Shown: piece after piece, positions 44,321 to 56,400 of the stretch | How positions within the stretch are numbered: the stretch's first letter is position 1 | How the letters are laid out: each line of letters begins with the position of its first letter | NCBI GenBank assembly: GCA_014983025.1 | Contig: JADCLP010000001.1 | Coordinates: forward strand, 496,001 to 560,000 | Source of the DNA: Erythrobacteraceae bacterium E2-1 Yellow Sea | GTDB taxonomy: Bacteria; Pseudomonadota; Alphaproteobacteria; Sphingomonadales; Sphingomonadaceae | Direction: 5' to 3' | Length of the DNA stretch: 64,000 nucleotides | Notes under the pieces: generated by a model | Seen by the model: only the letters and a program-made list of their open reading frames with translations | Told to the model about the DNA's origin: nothing | Databases searched by the model: none | Made by a program: the position numbers and the translations under genes

Positions 44321-47086
44321 TCAGGCACTCACCCGGCCGCCGGCAGCGCCGTGGCAATGCTTGTACTTATTGCCGGAACCACAGGGGCATTGCGCGTTGC
44401 GGCTGATGTCCAGCCCTTCAAACGGGTTTTCTGAATTCGCGCCACCGGGGCTGGCGGCCGCACGCTGAGACCCTGCCAGTGATCCGAACAGGGCAGGCTG
44501 TTCGGACGAACCATCACCATCATTGGAATCGTCTAGGCCAGTCAGCGGGTCAATATGCCCGGTTAGGAAATCCGGCAGATCAGGCAATGCCTGTGCCTGC
44601 ACCGGCGGCTGCGCCTGAATTTCCGCACGCGCCAGAATGCGCGTCACATCCTCTCGCAGCGTATCCAGCATGCGTTCGAACAGGCCAAAGGCTTCCTGCT
44701 TGTATTCATTAATCGGCTGTTTCTGTGCATGGGCACGCAACCACACCACCTGACGCAGCGCATCCAGCGTGGCGAGGTGTTCCTTCCAGTGGTAATCCAG
44801 ACGTTCCAGCAGGATCGATTTTTCCACCTGCCGCCAGAAATCGGGTTCATTCGCCGTGGCTTTCTGCTGCATCAGATCATCCGTTGCAGCGCGAATACGT
44901 TCTTCGAAAATTTCCGGTTCAACCTGTTCTTCTTCCAGCCAGACTTCAAACGGGAAATCGAGGCCGAAGATCTCGTTGATCTTTTCCTTCAGGCCCACTG
45001 CGTCCCATTGTTCGGGATATGAACCGGGGGGGCATGCTTCGCCCACCAGCGAATTGATCGTGTCGTGGCGCATATCTTCCACCACATCATCGACCTTGTC
45101 CGCCTCCATGATCTCGCCACGCTGTTCATAGATGACCTTGCGCTGGTCGTTCATCACGTCATCGTATTGAACCACCTGTTTACGCACGTCATAATTGCGC
45201 GCCTCAACCTTTTTCTGTGCTGTTTCAATGGCTTTTGATAGCCATTTGGAACCAATCGCCTCCCCATCGGCAAGGTTGGAATTCATCATCTTGGCAAAAA
45301 GGGTGTCGGGGCCAAAGATGCGCAACAGATCATCTTCAAGGCACAGGTAAAAGCGCGACAGGCCGGGGTCACCCTGGCGGCCGGAACGGCCACGCAGCTG
45401 GTTATCGATGCGGCGGCTTTCGTGCCGTTCAGTGCCCAGCACGAACAGCCCCCCCGCATCCAGCACCCGCTGCTTTTCGGCACCCACTTCGGCCTTGATC
45501 TTGGCAATCGCGGCATCGCGTTCCAGCCCTTCGGGCATTTCGCTCAGTTCATCGCCAATGCGAAATTCAACATTGCCGCCCAGCTGAATATCGGTGCCGC
45601 GGCCCGCCATATTGGTGGCGATCGTCACTGCGCCCAAACGCCCGGCCTGCGCCACAATATGCGCTTCACGTTCATGCTGGCGCGCGTTCAGCACTTCATG
45701 CTTCACGCCTTCCTTGTCCAGAAACTGGCTCAGAAGTTCCGACTTTTCAATCGAGACCGTGCCCACCAGCACCGGCTGGCCAATCTGGTTCTTTTCCTTG
45801 ATCGCCTTTGCAATCGCACCGAATTTGTCGATCGTGTTCTTGTAGAACTCGTCTTCCTCATCCACGCGCTGGACAGGCAGGTTGGTGGGAATTTCCACCA
45901 CATTCATCTTGTAAATATCCCAGAATTCAGCCGCTTCGGTGGCGGCGGTGCCGGTCATCCCGGCCAGCTTGGGGTACATGCGGAAATAATTCTGGAATGT
46001 GATCGAAGCCATGGTCTGGTTTTCCGGCTCGATCTTCACGCCTTCCTTGGCTTCTACTGCCTGATGCAGGCCGTTGGACCACCGGCGGCCATCCATCATA
46101 CGGCCTGTGAATTCATCGATGATGATGACCTTGCCATCTTTCACGATGTAATCCGTATCGCGCTTGAACATGATATTGGCTTTAAGCGCCTGATCCAGAT
46201 GGTGGACCACCTGCGTATTTTCGACATCATAAAGATTGTCGGTTTCCAGCAGACCAGACTGTTTCAGCAGTTCTTCAACCGCATCTGTGCCTTCTTCGGT
46301 CCAGGTGATATTCTTGGTTTTCTCATCTGCCTCGTACCATTCAGGCTCTACTTCCTTCACGATCTTGTCGACCGAGACATAGAGGTCTGATTTGTCCTCT
46401 GTCGGACCAGAGATAATCAGTGGGGTACGCGCCTCGTCAATCAGGATCGAATCGACTTCGTCAACGATGGCGAAGTTGAAGGGCCGCTGCACCATCTGGT
46501 CCCGGCTATGCTTCATATTGTCGCGCAGATAATCGAAGCCAAGTTCGTTATTGGTGGCGTAGGTGATGTCAGAATTATAAGCTTCGCGACGTTGATGTTC
46601 GTTCAGATTGGGCACGATCACGCCCACCGTCAGCCCCAGCCAGCCGTATAGCTGCCCCATCCATTCCGCGTCACGCCGGGCGAGGTAATCATTCACCGTC
46701 ACCACGTGCACACCCTTGCCCGCAATGGCGTTGAGATAGGTCGCCAGCGTGCCAACCAGCGTCTTGCCCTCACCCGTGCGCATTTCGGAAATTTCGCCGC
46801 GATGCAGCACGATGCCGCCAATCATCTGCACATCGAAATGGCGCATCCCCAACACACGAATGGAGGCTTCGCGAACCGTGGCAAATGCTTCGGGCAGGAT
46901 ATCGTCAAGCGAAGCGCCATCATCCAGCTGGCGGCGGAACTTGTCCGTCTGCGCTTTCAGTTCTTCATCGGACAGCGCCTGGATCTGCGGTTCCAGTGCG
47001 TTGATTTGATTAACGATTTTGCCAATGGATTTGACATAACGATCATTCGAACTGCCGAAAAGTGATTTGGCTAAGGATTTGAACAT
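44321..47086 (-). CDS. secA: Preprotein translocase ATPase SecA
   Basis: A 921-residue motor of Sec export. '[35 protein letters not shown]' contains Walker A (about residue 105), '[19 protein letters not shown]' the DEAD-like box, '[10 protein letters not shown]' motif VI. The C-terminus keeps the zinc-binding SecB/ribosome-contact motif '[14 protein letters not shown]'. Required for the signal-peptide proteins in this window, including the Tad secretin and lipoproteins. Confidence 0.98.
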   Translation of the reverse strand: MFKSLAKSLFGSSNDRYVKSIGKIVNQINALEPQIQALSDEELKAQTDKFRRQLDDGASLDDILPEAFATVREASIRVLGMRHFDVQMIGGIVLHRGEISEMRTGEGKTLVGTLATYLNAIAGKGVHVVTVNDYLARRDAEWMGQLYGWLGLTVGVIVPNLNEHQRREAYNSDITYATNNELGFDYLRDNMKHSRDQMVQRPFNFAIVDEVDSILIDEARTPLIISGPTEDKSDLYVSVDKIVKEVEPEWYEADEKTKNITWTEEGTDAVEELLKQSGLLETDNLYDVENTQVVHHLDQALKANIMFKRDTDYIVKDGKVIIIDEFTGRMMDGRRWSNGLHQAVEAKEGVKIEPENQTMASITFQNYFRMYPKLAGMTGTAATEAAEFWDIYKMNVVEIPTNLPVQRVDEEDEFYKNTIDKFGAIAKAIKEKNQIGQPVLVGTVSIEKSELLSQFLDKEGVKHEVLNARQHEREAHIVAQAGRLGAVTIATNMAGRGTDIQLGGNVEFRIGDELSEMPEGLERDAAIAKIKAEVGAEKQRVLDAGGLFVLGTERHESRRIDNQLRGRSGRQGDPGLSRFYLCLEDDLLRIFGPDTLFAKMMNSNLADGEAIGSKWLSKAIETAQKKVEARNYDVRKQVVQYDDVMNDQRKVIYEQRGEIMEADKVDDVVEDMRHDTINSLVGEACPPGSYPEQWDAVGLKEKINEIFGLDFPFEVWLEEEQVEPEIFEERIRAATDDLMQQKATANEPDFWRQVEKSILLERLDYHWKEHLATLDALRQVVWLRAHAQKQPINEYKQEAFGLFERMLDTLREDVTRILARAEIQAQPPVQAQALPDLPDFLTGHIDPLTGLDDSNDGDGSSEQPALFGSLAGSQRAAASPGGANSENPFEGLDISRNAQCPCGSGNKYKHCHGAAGGRVSA

Positions 47087-47183
47087 GTGGGATTGTCCTG
47101 ACGGAACTTGAATTTGCGGGAAAGGCAGCCGCGCGAAAGTGCGGGCTGCTGGAAAAAATGGTCAGAAAATGCGGGATACGCGC

Positions 47184-47456
47184 TTATTCGTAAGCGCGAT
47201 CAACACCGTATAGTACCGGCGGATGGATCAGCCGCTTGGCGCGTCGGGCAGGCTTTTCTGTGGCAGAAGCGACATTGGCCGGACCGGCCCGATCCTGTTC
47301 CGGGCAACCACCGCGCTTTTCTGCACCGTCTTCTGCTGCACCGGCACTGATGCTGGATTCGCAACAAAACACCTCTGCCAGCGTAGCGCTGGCAGGCGCA
47401 GCCACGGCGGCAAGGCCGGTAATCAGCGCTAGGCAGGCAAGAAGGCGACGAAGCAT
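47184..47456 (-). CDS. Small secreted Cys-containing protein of unknown function
   Basis: A 90-residue protein with a typical signal peptide ('RRLLACLALITGLAAVAAPASA', cut about residue 23) and a mature part of about 65 residues with Cys-Cys and a later single Cys, and a basic C-terminus. I prefer the ATG at 47456, which puts the basic residues in front of the hydrophobic core. It lies upstream of secA on the same strand and divergent to argJ. I recall similar short proteins in related genomes, but no function. Confidence 0.6.
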   Translation of the reverse strand: MLRRLLACLALITGLAAVAAPASATLAEVFCCESSISAGAAEDGAEKRGGCPEQDRAGPANVASATEKPARRAKRLIHPPVLYGVDRAYE

Positions 47457-47544
47457 CACGGCGCACAAGATATGCATTCCGCAGCCATTCGTCTACCATC
47501 ATTACCGCATTTACTGTGCTTGATTGGCGCGCTAGCGGGCTGAA

Positions 47545-48771
47545 ATGGATCTGGAACGCTCACCGCTCGCCCTGCCCTTCCCCGATATGCCGCAGATTGC
47601 GGGTGTGACATTGCGTGTGGCACGCGCGCGCTACAAGAATTGGGACCGCTGCGATCTGACCTATGCCGAACTGGCCGAGGGGACGAGCGTCGCCGGTGTG
47701 TTCACGCAAAGCGCCTGCGCATCATCAGAGGTGGAACTGGGCCGCCAGAATGTGGCGCAAGGTGTGGCCCGCGCGCAAATCGTGAATGCGGGCAATTCCA
47801 ACGCCTTCACCGGCTATCGCGGGCGCGAAGCGGTGGAACAAATCATGGGCCAGGTGGCGGACCATCTGGGTTGCCCGGCAGAGCAGGTATTTGTCAGCTC
47901 CACCGGCGTCATCGGCGTTCCCCTGCCCAAGGATAAGGCGCGTGAAGGTGTGGCGGCCGCTCTCACGGCAGATCCATGCACTTGGGAAGATGCCGCCTTG
48001 GCCATCTCCACCACGGACACCTTTGCCAAGGGGGCACACACCAACGCCATGATCGGCGATAAGCGCGTGGAACTGGTCGGTTTCATCAAGGGCAGCGGCA
48101 TGATTGCGCCCGACATGGCGACCATGCTGGGCTATATCTTCACCGATGCGGCAATTACGCCCGCTTTCCTGCAAGAAATTTTGAGCGCTGCGAATACTGC
48201 CACCTTTTCCTGCATCACGGTGGATGGCGATACCTCCACCAGCGATACGGTTATGGCATTTGCCACGGGCAAGGCAGGCAATGGGGTACTGACAGGATTT
48301 GACAGTCCCGGTGCGGATGCCTTTGCCGCTGCGCTGACCGATCTATGCCGCCAACTGGCGCAACTGGTGGTGCGCGATGGCGAAGGTGCCAGAAAGTTCA
48401 TCAGCATTTTTGTCAGCGGTGCCTTTTCGGATGAAAGCGCCCGGCGCGTGGGCCTTTCCATCGCCAATTCCCCACTGGTCAAGACGGCCATCGCGGGCGA
48501 GGACGCGAATTGGGGCCGCGTGGTCATGGCTGTGGGCAAGGCCGGTGAACCGGCCGACCGGGACAAGCTTTCTATCGGCTTTGGCGGTGTTTGGGCTGCA
48601 AAGAATGGCCTGCCCTGCGCCGATTATGATGAAGGGCCTGTTGCAGCCCATCTGAAGGGGCGGGATATCGACATCACGGTCGATCTTGGCATGGGTGATG
48701 GCCGCGCCACCGTGTGGACCTGCGACCTGACGCACGGATACATCTCGATCAATGGCGATTATCGCTCGTGA
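47545..48771 (+). CDS. argJ: Bifunctional ornithine/glutamate N-acetyltransferase
   Basis: A 408-residue ArgJ, which recycles acetyl groups in arginine synthesis. The precursor cleaves itself before the nucleophile Thr193 in 'PDMATMLGYIF', giving alpha and beta chains. Other signatures: 'QIVNAGNSNAFTG', 'SSTGVIG', 'CITVDGDTSTSDT'. It overlaps the following gene by GTGA. Confidence 0.95.
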   Translation: MDLERSPLALPFPDMPQIAGVTLRVARARYKNWDRCDLTYAELAEGTSVAGVFTQSACASSEVELGRQNVAQGVARAQIVNAGNSNAFTGYRGREAVEQIMGQVADHLGCPAEQVFVSSTGVIGVPLPKDKAREGVAAALTADPCTWEDAALAISTTDTFAKGAHTNAMIGDKRVELVGFIKGSGMIAPDMATMLGYIFTDAAITPAFLQEILSAANTATFSCITVDGDTSTSDTVMAFATGKAGNGVLTGFDSPGADAFAAALTDLCRQLAQLVVRDGEGARKFISIFVSGAFSDESARRVGLSIANSPLVKTAIAGEDANWGRVVMAVGKAGEPADRDKLSIGFGGVWAAKNGLPCADYDEGPVAAHLKGRDIDITVDLGMGDGRATVWTCDLTHGYISINGDYRS

Positions 48772-49574
48772 TTCAGCCGCGGCTGGATGGCGCCATTCAT
48801 GCCCTGATGAAAAGGGCAAGCGAGACTGCAATCCTGCCGCATTATCGCAAACTTTCAGATGGTCAGGTCACGCACAAGGCAGCAGATGATGTCGTGACTG
48901 TGGCCGATCACACGGCAGAGGAAATCCTCGCACAAGGGCTGGCCGCGATTGACCCCGCGTTAGCCATTGTGGGTGAGGAAGCAGCGCATCACGATGCGAG
49001 CGTGCTGGATGCTCTGGCGGGCGATTGCTGGATCATCGATCCGCTGGACGGGACAAACAATTTCGCCGCCGGACATGCACCATTCGGTATCTTGCTGGCC
49101 CGCGCAGAAGGTGGCGTAGCGCAATCGGGCTGGATTTTCGATTGCCTGACCGGGCGGTTTTGCGTGGCGCATCGCGGGATGGGAGCATTCGCGAATGGCG
49201 AGCGCGTGAAGGCGCAGCCGAGTGGGGCCATACCGCCCATAGCGGCCATTTCCTTGATCTTCATGGATGATGGCCAGCGTGAGGCTGTGAAGCGCCACAT
49301 TGCCCCGTATTATGCGCTGGTCGACATTCCGCGCTGTGCCGCCGAACAATATCCACGGCTGGCGCTGGGGCAGAATGATGTGTCGATCTTCGAACGCACG
49401 CTGGCATGGGATCATGCGGCAGGCGTGCTGTGGCTCAATGAAGCAGGCGGCATGGCCGCTCGGCCTGATGGATCACCCTATCGTGTGGATGAATGGGACC
49501 GCAAAGGCCTGATCGGCGCGGCCAGTCCTGCATTGTGGCAAGAACTCGCCGCGCTATATCAAAAACTGGATTAA
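48768..49574 (+). CDS. Inositol monophosphatase family protein
   Basis: A 268-residue phosphatase of the FIG/IMPase superfamily. The metal sites are visible as 'IVGEEAAHHD' and 'CWIIDPLDGTNNFAAGHAPFG' (the DPxDGT motif, about residue 85), and 'AWDHAAGVLWLNEAGG' near the C-terminus. Possible substrates are inositol phosphate, histidinol phosphate or PAP; the sequence alone does not decide. The GTG at 48768 overlaps the argJ stop; an ATG at 48807 would shorten the N-terminus. It runs four bases into the convergent trxA. Confidence 0.85.
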   Translation: MIQPRLDGAIHALMKRASETAILPHYRKLSDGQVTHKAADDVVTVADHTAEEILAQGLAAIDPALAIVGEEAAHHDASVLDALAGDCWIIDPLDGTNNFAAGHAPFGILLARAEGGVAQSGWIFDCLTGRFCVAHRGMGAFANGERVKAQPSGAIPPIAAISLIFMDDGQREAVKRHIAPYYALVDIPRCAAEQYPRLALGQNDVSIFERTLAWDHAAGVLWLNEAGGMAARPDGSPYRVDEWDRKGLIGAASPALWQELAALYQKLD

Positions 49575-49891
49575 AGGACGCTTTCAATCCACTGTTTCAG
49601 TGCCATTTTCGGGCGTGCACCAGTAACTTCCGCCACTTTCTGGCCACCCTTGTAAAGCGCCAGATAAGGGATGCCCTGTACGCCCAGGCTACCTGGAATT
49701 TCAGGGTTTTCCATAATATCCATCTTGGCGATGGTCAGCTGATCGGCCATTTCGTCGCTCAGCTCTTCCAGCGCGGGCGCAATCATCTTGCACGGTCCGC
49801 ACCAATCGGCCCAGAAATCGACCAGAACTGGCTTGTCTGCATCGATCACATCACTTTTGAAACTGCCATCGGTCACTGCAATGGTGGCCAT
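49571..49891 (-). CDS. trxA: Thioredoxin
   Basis: A 106-residue thioredoxin with the redox motif WCGPCK at about residues 30-35 and the cis-Pro region 'QGIPYLALYKGG'. I use the ATG at 49891 because AGGAG lies seven bases upstream; the ATG at 49897 is too close to it. It is 48 bases downstream of addA. Confidence 0.95.
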   Translation of the reverse strand: MATIAVTDGSFKSDVIDADKPVLVDFWADWCGPCKMIAPALEELSDEMADQLTIAKMDIMENPEIPGSLGVQGIPYLALYKGGQKVAEVTGARPKMALKQWIESVL

Positions 49892-49939
49892 ATTCATTCT
49901 CCTGAACTGTATTGATCACAAGGTAGGAATTTTTCCGCG

Positions 49940-52900
49940 TCACTCAATGGGTGGTTCGGCCAAGCTTTGCTGTTCGGTGGAAAAGCGTGCTTTTTGCGCC
50001 GCCAGAACATCGCCGGGCAGCTCGATCAATTGTGGCGTTTGGGTGTAGAGTACGCCAGCCCGCATTTTCCGACCTGGATAAATCACTTCCAGCGCCGCGA
50101 CATAGGCCGCCATTTGGCGCAGGGTTGATTGTGGCACCTGTTCCAGATTTTGCGGGGGGCGGCGCGCTGTCTTGAAATCGACCACCGTGATCTGGTCGGC
50201 CTCCACCAGCAGGCGATCAATTGTACCGGCTATCACATCTCCATCCACATTTGCTGCCACTGGCACCTCTGCCAGGGCATTGGGCGCAAAGACGGCAGCA
50301 AAATCAACATCAGCCAAAACGGCCAGTACATGTTTGACCATTTCTGCACGATCTACTTCTTCAAGATCCGCCGCCTGCCGTGCGAGCCATTTTGTCGCCG
50401 CCACCTCGTGCGCTCCGGGATCAAGCTCAGGCAGGCGCTCAAGCATTCGGTGGATCAGAGTCCCACGTCGCGCGGCCAATTGGGCCTGTTCTGGCGGCAG
50501 CGGAGGATCGGCGCCCTGCTCTTCACCTGTGCCAGAGGGGGCGAGCGGGCGCGGCGGGCGCGGTTCTGGGCCAATCGGGGTCAGGGCCCATTGGGGCAAT
50601 GGCGGCCTTTCATGTACACCCGATTCGGTCTGATCAGCCGCAGAAGCCGCCTTGCGCCCCAATTCGCGGCGGGCGCGCCAGATCGCATCATCTTCTGCAT
50701 CAGTCCCGAATAATGGGGCGAGCCGTGCATACCAGCTATCTGCATGCACTTCTTTCTCGCGTGCCGACAAAGAACCGCCGATAAACAGCGCCTCCTCCGC
50801 ACGCGTCATGGCAACATACAGCAAGCGCCAATGTTCCTGCAGAGTGGCAGCATCACGCGCGGCCTGCGCTTCTTCTACCCTGCCCTTACGCTCTTCTTTT
50901 GAGAGGCTGGGCAGTGGCACCATGCGCGGCTCGTCTTCTCCAAGCGCCAATTCCTCCAGCTCCAGCGCACCCGCATCTCCAGGCTTGCCAGTGGCATCGG
51001 CCAGAATCACGATGGGGGCCTGCAAACCCTTGGAACCATGGACCGTCATCACGCGGACCTGGTCGGGCGCCTCGCCCGCATCGCGCTTCAGCTCGCCCTC
51101 ACCTGTATCGAACCAGTGGATGAAACCCGCGAGGGATGGTGTATGCACCGCCTCATAGGCAAAGGCTGCTTTGAGCAATTCATCGATGGGATCGTTTGCC
51201 TCACGCCCCAGTCGTGCAACAAGTTGGCGTCTACCCTGCCACGGACCGACCAACATCCATTGCAGCATGGCTTGCGGCGTTTCGAAATCGGCCCGGGCAA
51301 GCAATTCACGCAGCTTCGCCACGGTTGCTGAAACCAGCAGCACATCGCTTTCGCGCAAATGGTGCCACAGGCGTATTTTCGGCCCACGCGGCAAATGCGC
51401 CAGCAGATCATCCTGGCTCCAGCCGATCAGGGGTGAGGCAAGCAGATTGGCGAGATTGAGATCGTCAAGCGGCTGTGCGGCGAAACGCAATGCTGCCATC
51501 AAATCCTTCACCGGCAGCGGCGCACCCAGCCGCAAACGATCGACACCTGCCACGGGCACACCGCGCGCATGCAGCCGCGCAACAATCAGCGCAGCCAATT
51601 CGCGCCGTTTTCTGACCAGCACCATAATATCGCCGGGGCGCGCGGACCGCCTCTGCCCCTTTTCCAGGATGAAGGGCGTATCCTTCATCCAGCTTGCGAC
51701 CTGTTCCGCAATTCGGTCTGCCATCAGCCGATCATGCCGGGCGAGCCAGCCTTCGGTGCCCTCCTCGCCCTCGCCCGCGTAATCTGCATCATTGCCAGCA
51801 GCGCCGCCCGTCCGCACCGGGTTCCATAAAGTCACCAGACCGGCGCGGTCCGCCCCGATATGGGGATGATGTTCGGTCAGGCCGAATGCGCCGATCCCGA
51901 TTGCTTCAATCGCCTGATCGACAAAACTCAGCACCGGTTGTGATGTGCGGAAGCTCTGCCCCAGATCCAGTTCCAGCAAGTCATTCGGCGCATTGTGACG
52001 GCGCGATTCCAGTGCGTTCTGCGCTGCACCACGCATGGCAGCCTTCACCCGTTCACTCGCCTTGCGAAAGTTTTCGGGGCTGGTGCCTTGAAAGCCGAAA
52101 ATCGCCTGCTTGTAATCACCGACGGTGAAGATGGTACGTAGTTTGTCGCCCGCAGCACCTTCACCAGAGAAGAAATCATCGATCAGTGCATCAATGATCC
52201 GCCATTGCGCGGAATTGGTATCCTGCGCCTCATCCACCAGAACATGGTCAAACTGGCGGTCAAGCTTGTAACGGATCCAGTCCGCCATCTCTTTCTTGCT
52301 GAGTAGGTCCGCGGCGCGCTGAATCAGATCGTCAAAATCCAGCAGCCCCTCACGTAATTTGGCGGCATCCCACGCAGCTGCAAATTTGCGCCCCAGCTCA
52401 AGAGCGGGGGCGAGGAAATCTGCAAGATCGAGCAGGGATTGAAATTCCCTGATCAGATCGATGTGGTTTTTCACCCGATCAATATAGGTTCCGTATTCCG
52501 GATCACGCTTCAGGACATTTGTCAGCCGCTTTGGTGCATCTGTCGACTTGGTGAACAGGCCCAAATACAGATCAGAGATAGTTCGGGCGCGTTCCAGCGG
52601 GGTTGCAGCAAGCCATTTCGTAATGGCTTCATCACCTTCCCGCCCTGTTTCGGCGTCCCAAGCGGCAAGCGTTTGCTGGCAACGGAGCAGGCTGATCGTG
52701 TCGAATGTGTCGTTGTCACACATTTCCGCCAGATTGTTTTCATCCGCATCGCTGGGTAGGCCCAGCAATTGCAGCACTTGCGGGCGCATCGGAACCTTCC
52801 AGCCGCGCGGGCCAAACCACAATTCGCGCGCATTGGCGCAGCGCATCAACCAGCTGCGCAGTGCATCGGGGTTCTTGCGGCAGCTGAATTGCGCCACCGC

Positions 52901-53437
52901 ATCAATCAGCGTCTGATCCCCCTCGCGCTCTGCCGTAACCAGCATATCGGCCAGCACTTCGCGGGACAGCACTTCGCGCTCGCGGTCCTCCATCGGGCGC
53001 GCGCCGGGAATAAGATCGGCTTCAGTGGGGAAACTGGCCAGCAGATATTGAGAAAAGGCGTGGATCGTATCGATCCTGAGGCCGCCGCCCGGACAATCGA
53101 GTACGCTGGCAAACAGCGTCCGCGCGCGGTCCCGCGTCGCATCGTCCACACCGGCACCGATATAATCCAGCTCTTTCGCCAGCTTGGCATCATCCAACCG
53201 CACCCAACGCGCCAGCACGCTGTTGATGCGCACCGCCATTTCCGCCGCGCCTGCCTTGGTAAAGGTGAGGCACAGGATTTGCGAAGGGTCGACATCTGCT
53301 TGCAGTAACAAGCGCAACACGCGGGCGGAAAGCACCTGCGTCTTGCCTGTCCCGGCGGAGGCTGAAAGCCATACGCTTTCACGCGGGTCGACAGCGCGCA
53401 GCTGGTTATCGCGCAGGGGATGGACGTCGCCGCTCAT
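49940..53437 (-). CDS. addA: Double-strand-break repair helicase-nuclease AddA
   Basis: A 1165-residue UvrD-like helicase with a C-terminal RecB-type nuclease. Walker A 'SASAGTGKTQVLSARVL' (about residue 27), 'VDEAQDTNSAQW' (about 385), 'VMTVHGSKGLQAPIVILADA' (about 800) and 'VVDFKTARRPP' of the nuclease (about 1110) are all visible. It forms AddAB with the upstream gene, which processes broken ends for RecA. It overlaps addB by ATGA. Confidence 0.95.
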   Translation of the reverse strand: MSGDVHPLRDNQLRAVDPRESVWLSASAGTGKTQVLSARVLRLLLQADVDPSQILCLTFTKAGAAEMAVRINSVLARWVRLDDAKLAKELDYIGAGVDDATRDRARTLFASVLDCPGGGLRIDTIHAFSQYLLASFPTEADLIPGARPMEDREREVLSREVLADMLVTAEREGDQTLIDAVAQFSCRKNPDALRSWLMRCANARELWFGPRGWKVPMRPQVLQLLGLPSDADENNLAEMCDNDTFDTISLLRCQQTLAAWDAETGREGDEAITKWLAATPLERARTISDLYLGLFTKSTDAPKRLTNVLKRDPEYGTYIDRVKNHIDLIREFQSLLDLADFLAPALELGRKFAAAWDAAKLREGLLDFDDLIQRAADLLSKKEMADWIRYKLDRQFDHVLVDEAQDTNSAQWRIIDALIDDFFSGEGAAGDKLRTIFTVGDYKQAIFGFQGTSPENFRKASERVKAAMRGAAQNALESRRHNAPNDLLELDLGQSFRTSQPVLSFVDQAIEAIGIGAFGLTEHHPHIGADRAGLVTLWNPVRTGGAAGNDADYAGEGEEGTEGWLARHDRLMADRIAEQVASWMKDTPFILEKGQRRSARPGDIMVLVRKRRELAALIVARLHARGVPVAGVDRLRLGAPLPVKDLMAALRFAAQPLDDLNLANLLASPLIGWSQDDLLAHLPRGPKIRLWHHLRESDVLLVSATVAKLRELLARADFETPQAMLQWMLVGPWQGRRQLVARLGREANDPIDELLKAAFAYEAVHTPSLAGFIHWFDTGEGELKRDAGEAPDQVRVMTVHGSKGLQAPIVILADATGKPGDAGALELEELALGEDEPRMVPLPSLSKEERKGRVEEAQAARDAATLQEHWRLLYVAMTRAEEALFIGGSLSAREKEVHADSWYARLAPLFGTDAEDDAIWRARRELGRKAASAADQTESGVHERPPLPQWALTPIGPEPRPPRPLAPSGTGEEQGADPPLPPEQAQLAARRGTLIHRMLERLPELDPGAHEVAATKWLARQAADLEEVDRAEMVKHVLAVLADVDFAAVFAPNALAEVPVAANVDGDVIAGTIDRLLVEADQITVVDFKTARRPPQNLEQVPQSTLRQMAAYVAALEVIYPGRKMRAGVLYTQTPQLIELPGDVLAAQKARFSTEQQSLAEPPIE

Positions 53438-56400
53438 GCGTCCTCCCCCCCGTCATCAGAGGCGAGATGCCGTTCCCATTCCTCCAACCGCATCAACTGG
53501 TCATAATCATTATAGCCGGGGTAATCGGGGTTCATCCGCGCGGTGAATGGCTCGCGGCCTTTGATGAAGAGATCAATCGCGCGGTCGAGATGCTGCGCAT
53601 GATGCGGAAGAAAATCTTCCGGCGCGATCTTGCCCGTGCGGCTGCCGGGGTGCTTCACGGGCGTTGTGACATAGCCAAAATCACCCGATTTGCTGCGCGC
53701 GAGTGACCAATATTCGAAATGGGTCGCTGTGCCTGACACCCCTTCAAAATCGCCTTCACGCGCGATCAGACCAAGCAAGCCCAATTGCAGGGCAAAGCCT
53801 GCCTCCACCTGCGCGGCAGAGGGTGGCGCGCCGGTTTTGTAATCGACAATCGCCAGCGATCCATCGGCCAGCGTGTCTATCCTGTCAGCCCGGCCATAGA
53901 CGCGCACACCACGCCAATCCATGCCGCCCTTGGCTTCCCATTTGGTAACGACGCGCCCTTCCGCCTCATCGGCCAAAACCTGCGCCACCACGGTTTCCAG
54001 CGCCGCGTAAAGGCGCGGCCTCCACAGCCCCATCATCAGCGGATGGGCGTTCTCTTCCTTCAATGTCGCTTCGGCAATCAGGTGCCAATCCGCCAGCGGA
54101 TCATCCCGACGTGCCTCATGCCAGCGTTCAAGGATGCGGTGCGCCAGCGTGCCACGCAGCGCCGGATCGGCAAAAGGATCGGTGTCGAGCGCATCAAGCC
54201 GTGACAGGCCCAGCACCTCTGCTGCGTAGAACTGATAGGGATCGCCCAGCAGCCGATCGAACGCTGTCACCTTGATCGGCACATCGCGCTGCTGTGCAGA
54301 GGGATCAGGCGCAGGGCGCGGATATTCGGGTGCAGATGGCACCTGCCGGTCCAGCGCCTGCACATATTGACTGATATGCTGCTCGCGATGTGTGCCAACA
54401 TTATCGCCCAACAACGCCTCTATCCGCAGCAGGAAGCGAGAGGGGATGGCTGGCCCATCCATATCACGCAGCGCGCGCGTCAGCACCACTTGCGGGGCGC
54501 CCATTGCACTGGCGAGGTCATGCGCAGCAAGGCCGATGCGAAAATCTGCACCGGGTACGCCCAGGACACGAAGAACCGCAGGCGCTAACAGTGGGTCACT
54601 ACCCGGTTGCGCGGGCCAGCTGCCTTCATTCAACCCGCCGCAAATCATCAGATCGGCACGCATCATGCGCGATTCGAGCAGACCGTAAACGCCCACGCGC
54701 GGATGCCCGCCATAGGGCGGCCGCACTGCCACATTCACCATGGCATCGCGCAACACAGCAGCCAGGTCGCTGACGGCGATCTGAGTTTCCGCTGCGCGCG
54801 CATTGAGGCGCAAATCCTCTATAAAACGAGCCAGCGCGCGGCCATCTTCCTGGGCCCACAATGTATCGCCTGCCAATTCCTCCCCCAGTGCACTCAGCGC
54901 ATCCAGCGCATCGGCGAGTGGTAAATCGGCAGATCCTGCAGGAAGGCGCGCCAGCAGAGCCTCTACCCCCTGCCACCATTCCTCAACACCAGCTTTTGCA
55001 GCCACTTTTTGCAAGGCTTCTGGCCCCGGCGTCGGGCGCGGCCCGCGCAGGTGCCGTTCAAATCTCCGCAGCGATTCCAGCCATGCGCGACGTTCCTCAC
55101 CCCGCCGCACCAGCGGATGCGCCAGCGCCGCAACCAGCGAAACGGGGGCCAATTCCTCTGACACCAGTTCCGCCAATTGCAGCAGGAAACGGCCTGCAGG
55201 TGTCAGATTGAGCGGGCGACCCGCTGTGTCATCTGCCACGATGTTCCAGCGCGCCAGATGCTGCACCACGCGCCGCGCCAGTGCACGATCTGGCGTGATC
55301 ACCGCCACCCGTTTTTCCGGTTCTTCCAGCGCCTGCCGCACCAACAGCGCGATGGCCTGCGCTTCTTCCTCGCTCGTCGCGCTTTCGATCAGCCTCACGC
55401 CGGGCAGGCGGCGTTTATCGCTGTCGAGATCAACCCATACCTTGCTCGCTTCTGGCGGCAGGAAAAGAGAGGAAATCGCATGGCTGCGCTGGGGTTCTGC
55501 CGCACCGATCCCGCGCCGGTGCCAGGGCTGCACCTCTGCCCGGTTAACACCCATGCGATTGAGCAACAGCTTGAGGTGATATTGCGGATGGGTCAGTGCA
55601 TCGCCGCGGGCAAACACCTCGCCATCGGGCGCATCGGTCTGGCCCGCGCGGCCCAGTTCCGCCCACGCATCATCCCCCATCGCCAGATCGAGGTCGGGCA
55701 GGATCACCGCTCCATTGGGCAGTTCTGCAATCACACGCAGCAATTTGGCCAAAGCGGGGGCCGCGCTGGTGACACCTGCTGCAACAATGGGCATCTGTGG
55801 TGGCTCTTCACGCCAACGCCGGGCTGCGCGTTCGAACAGCAGATTGCGGCGGGTAGCTGCATCAACCTCCCCCCGTTCCGCCAGCCGCATACGCCAGCGC
55901 AACTGCACGCGTGCGAACAGGTGGATACTGTCTTTCCAGTGATCTGCCTGATCTTCCACACGGCCGAGAACCAGATCAGAAAGCAGATCGTCAGGCGTCA
56001 CCTGTTCCACAAGCAAACGGTCCATGGTGCTGGCCATATCGCGCGCCAACCGCATCAATCCGGCGCTGCCCGGTAATTCGCGGCCTGCCTCAGCCAATTC
56101 CAACCGCAGCATCTCTGCCAGTTCCAGCCAGCGGCGCGTGGGTTCCACTGCTGGCGGAATATCGCCCGTCCCAAGCGGATCGAGCAAAGCGCCCAAAGTC
56201 TCATCCAGATCGAGATCGCCCACCATGGCCATGCGCGGCATCAGCAGGCCAGCCTGCCCTGTCTCACCCGCATGCCGTATAAAAGCCTCGCTCACCGTGC
56301 GCGCAGCACGGGCAGATGGAAGCAGCAGGGTTAGCTTGGCGAGGCCAAACTCTGCATCAGCATATCGCGGCACCAAACCTGCCACCAGCGCATCGGCAAA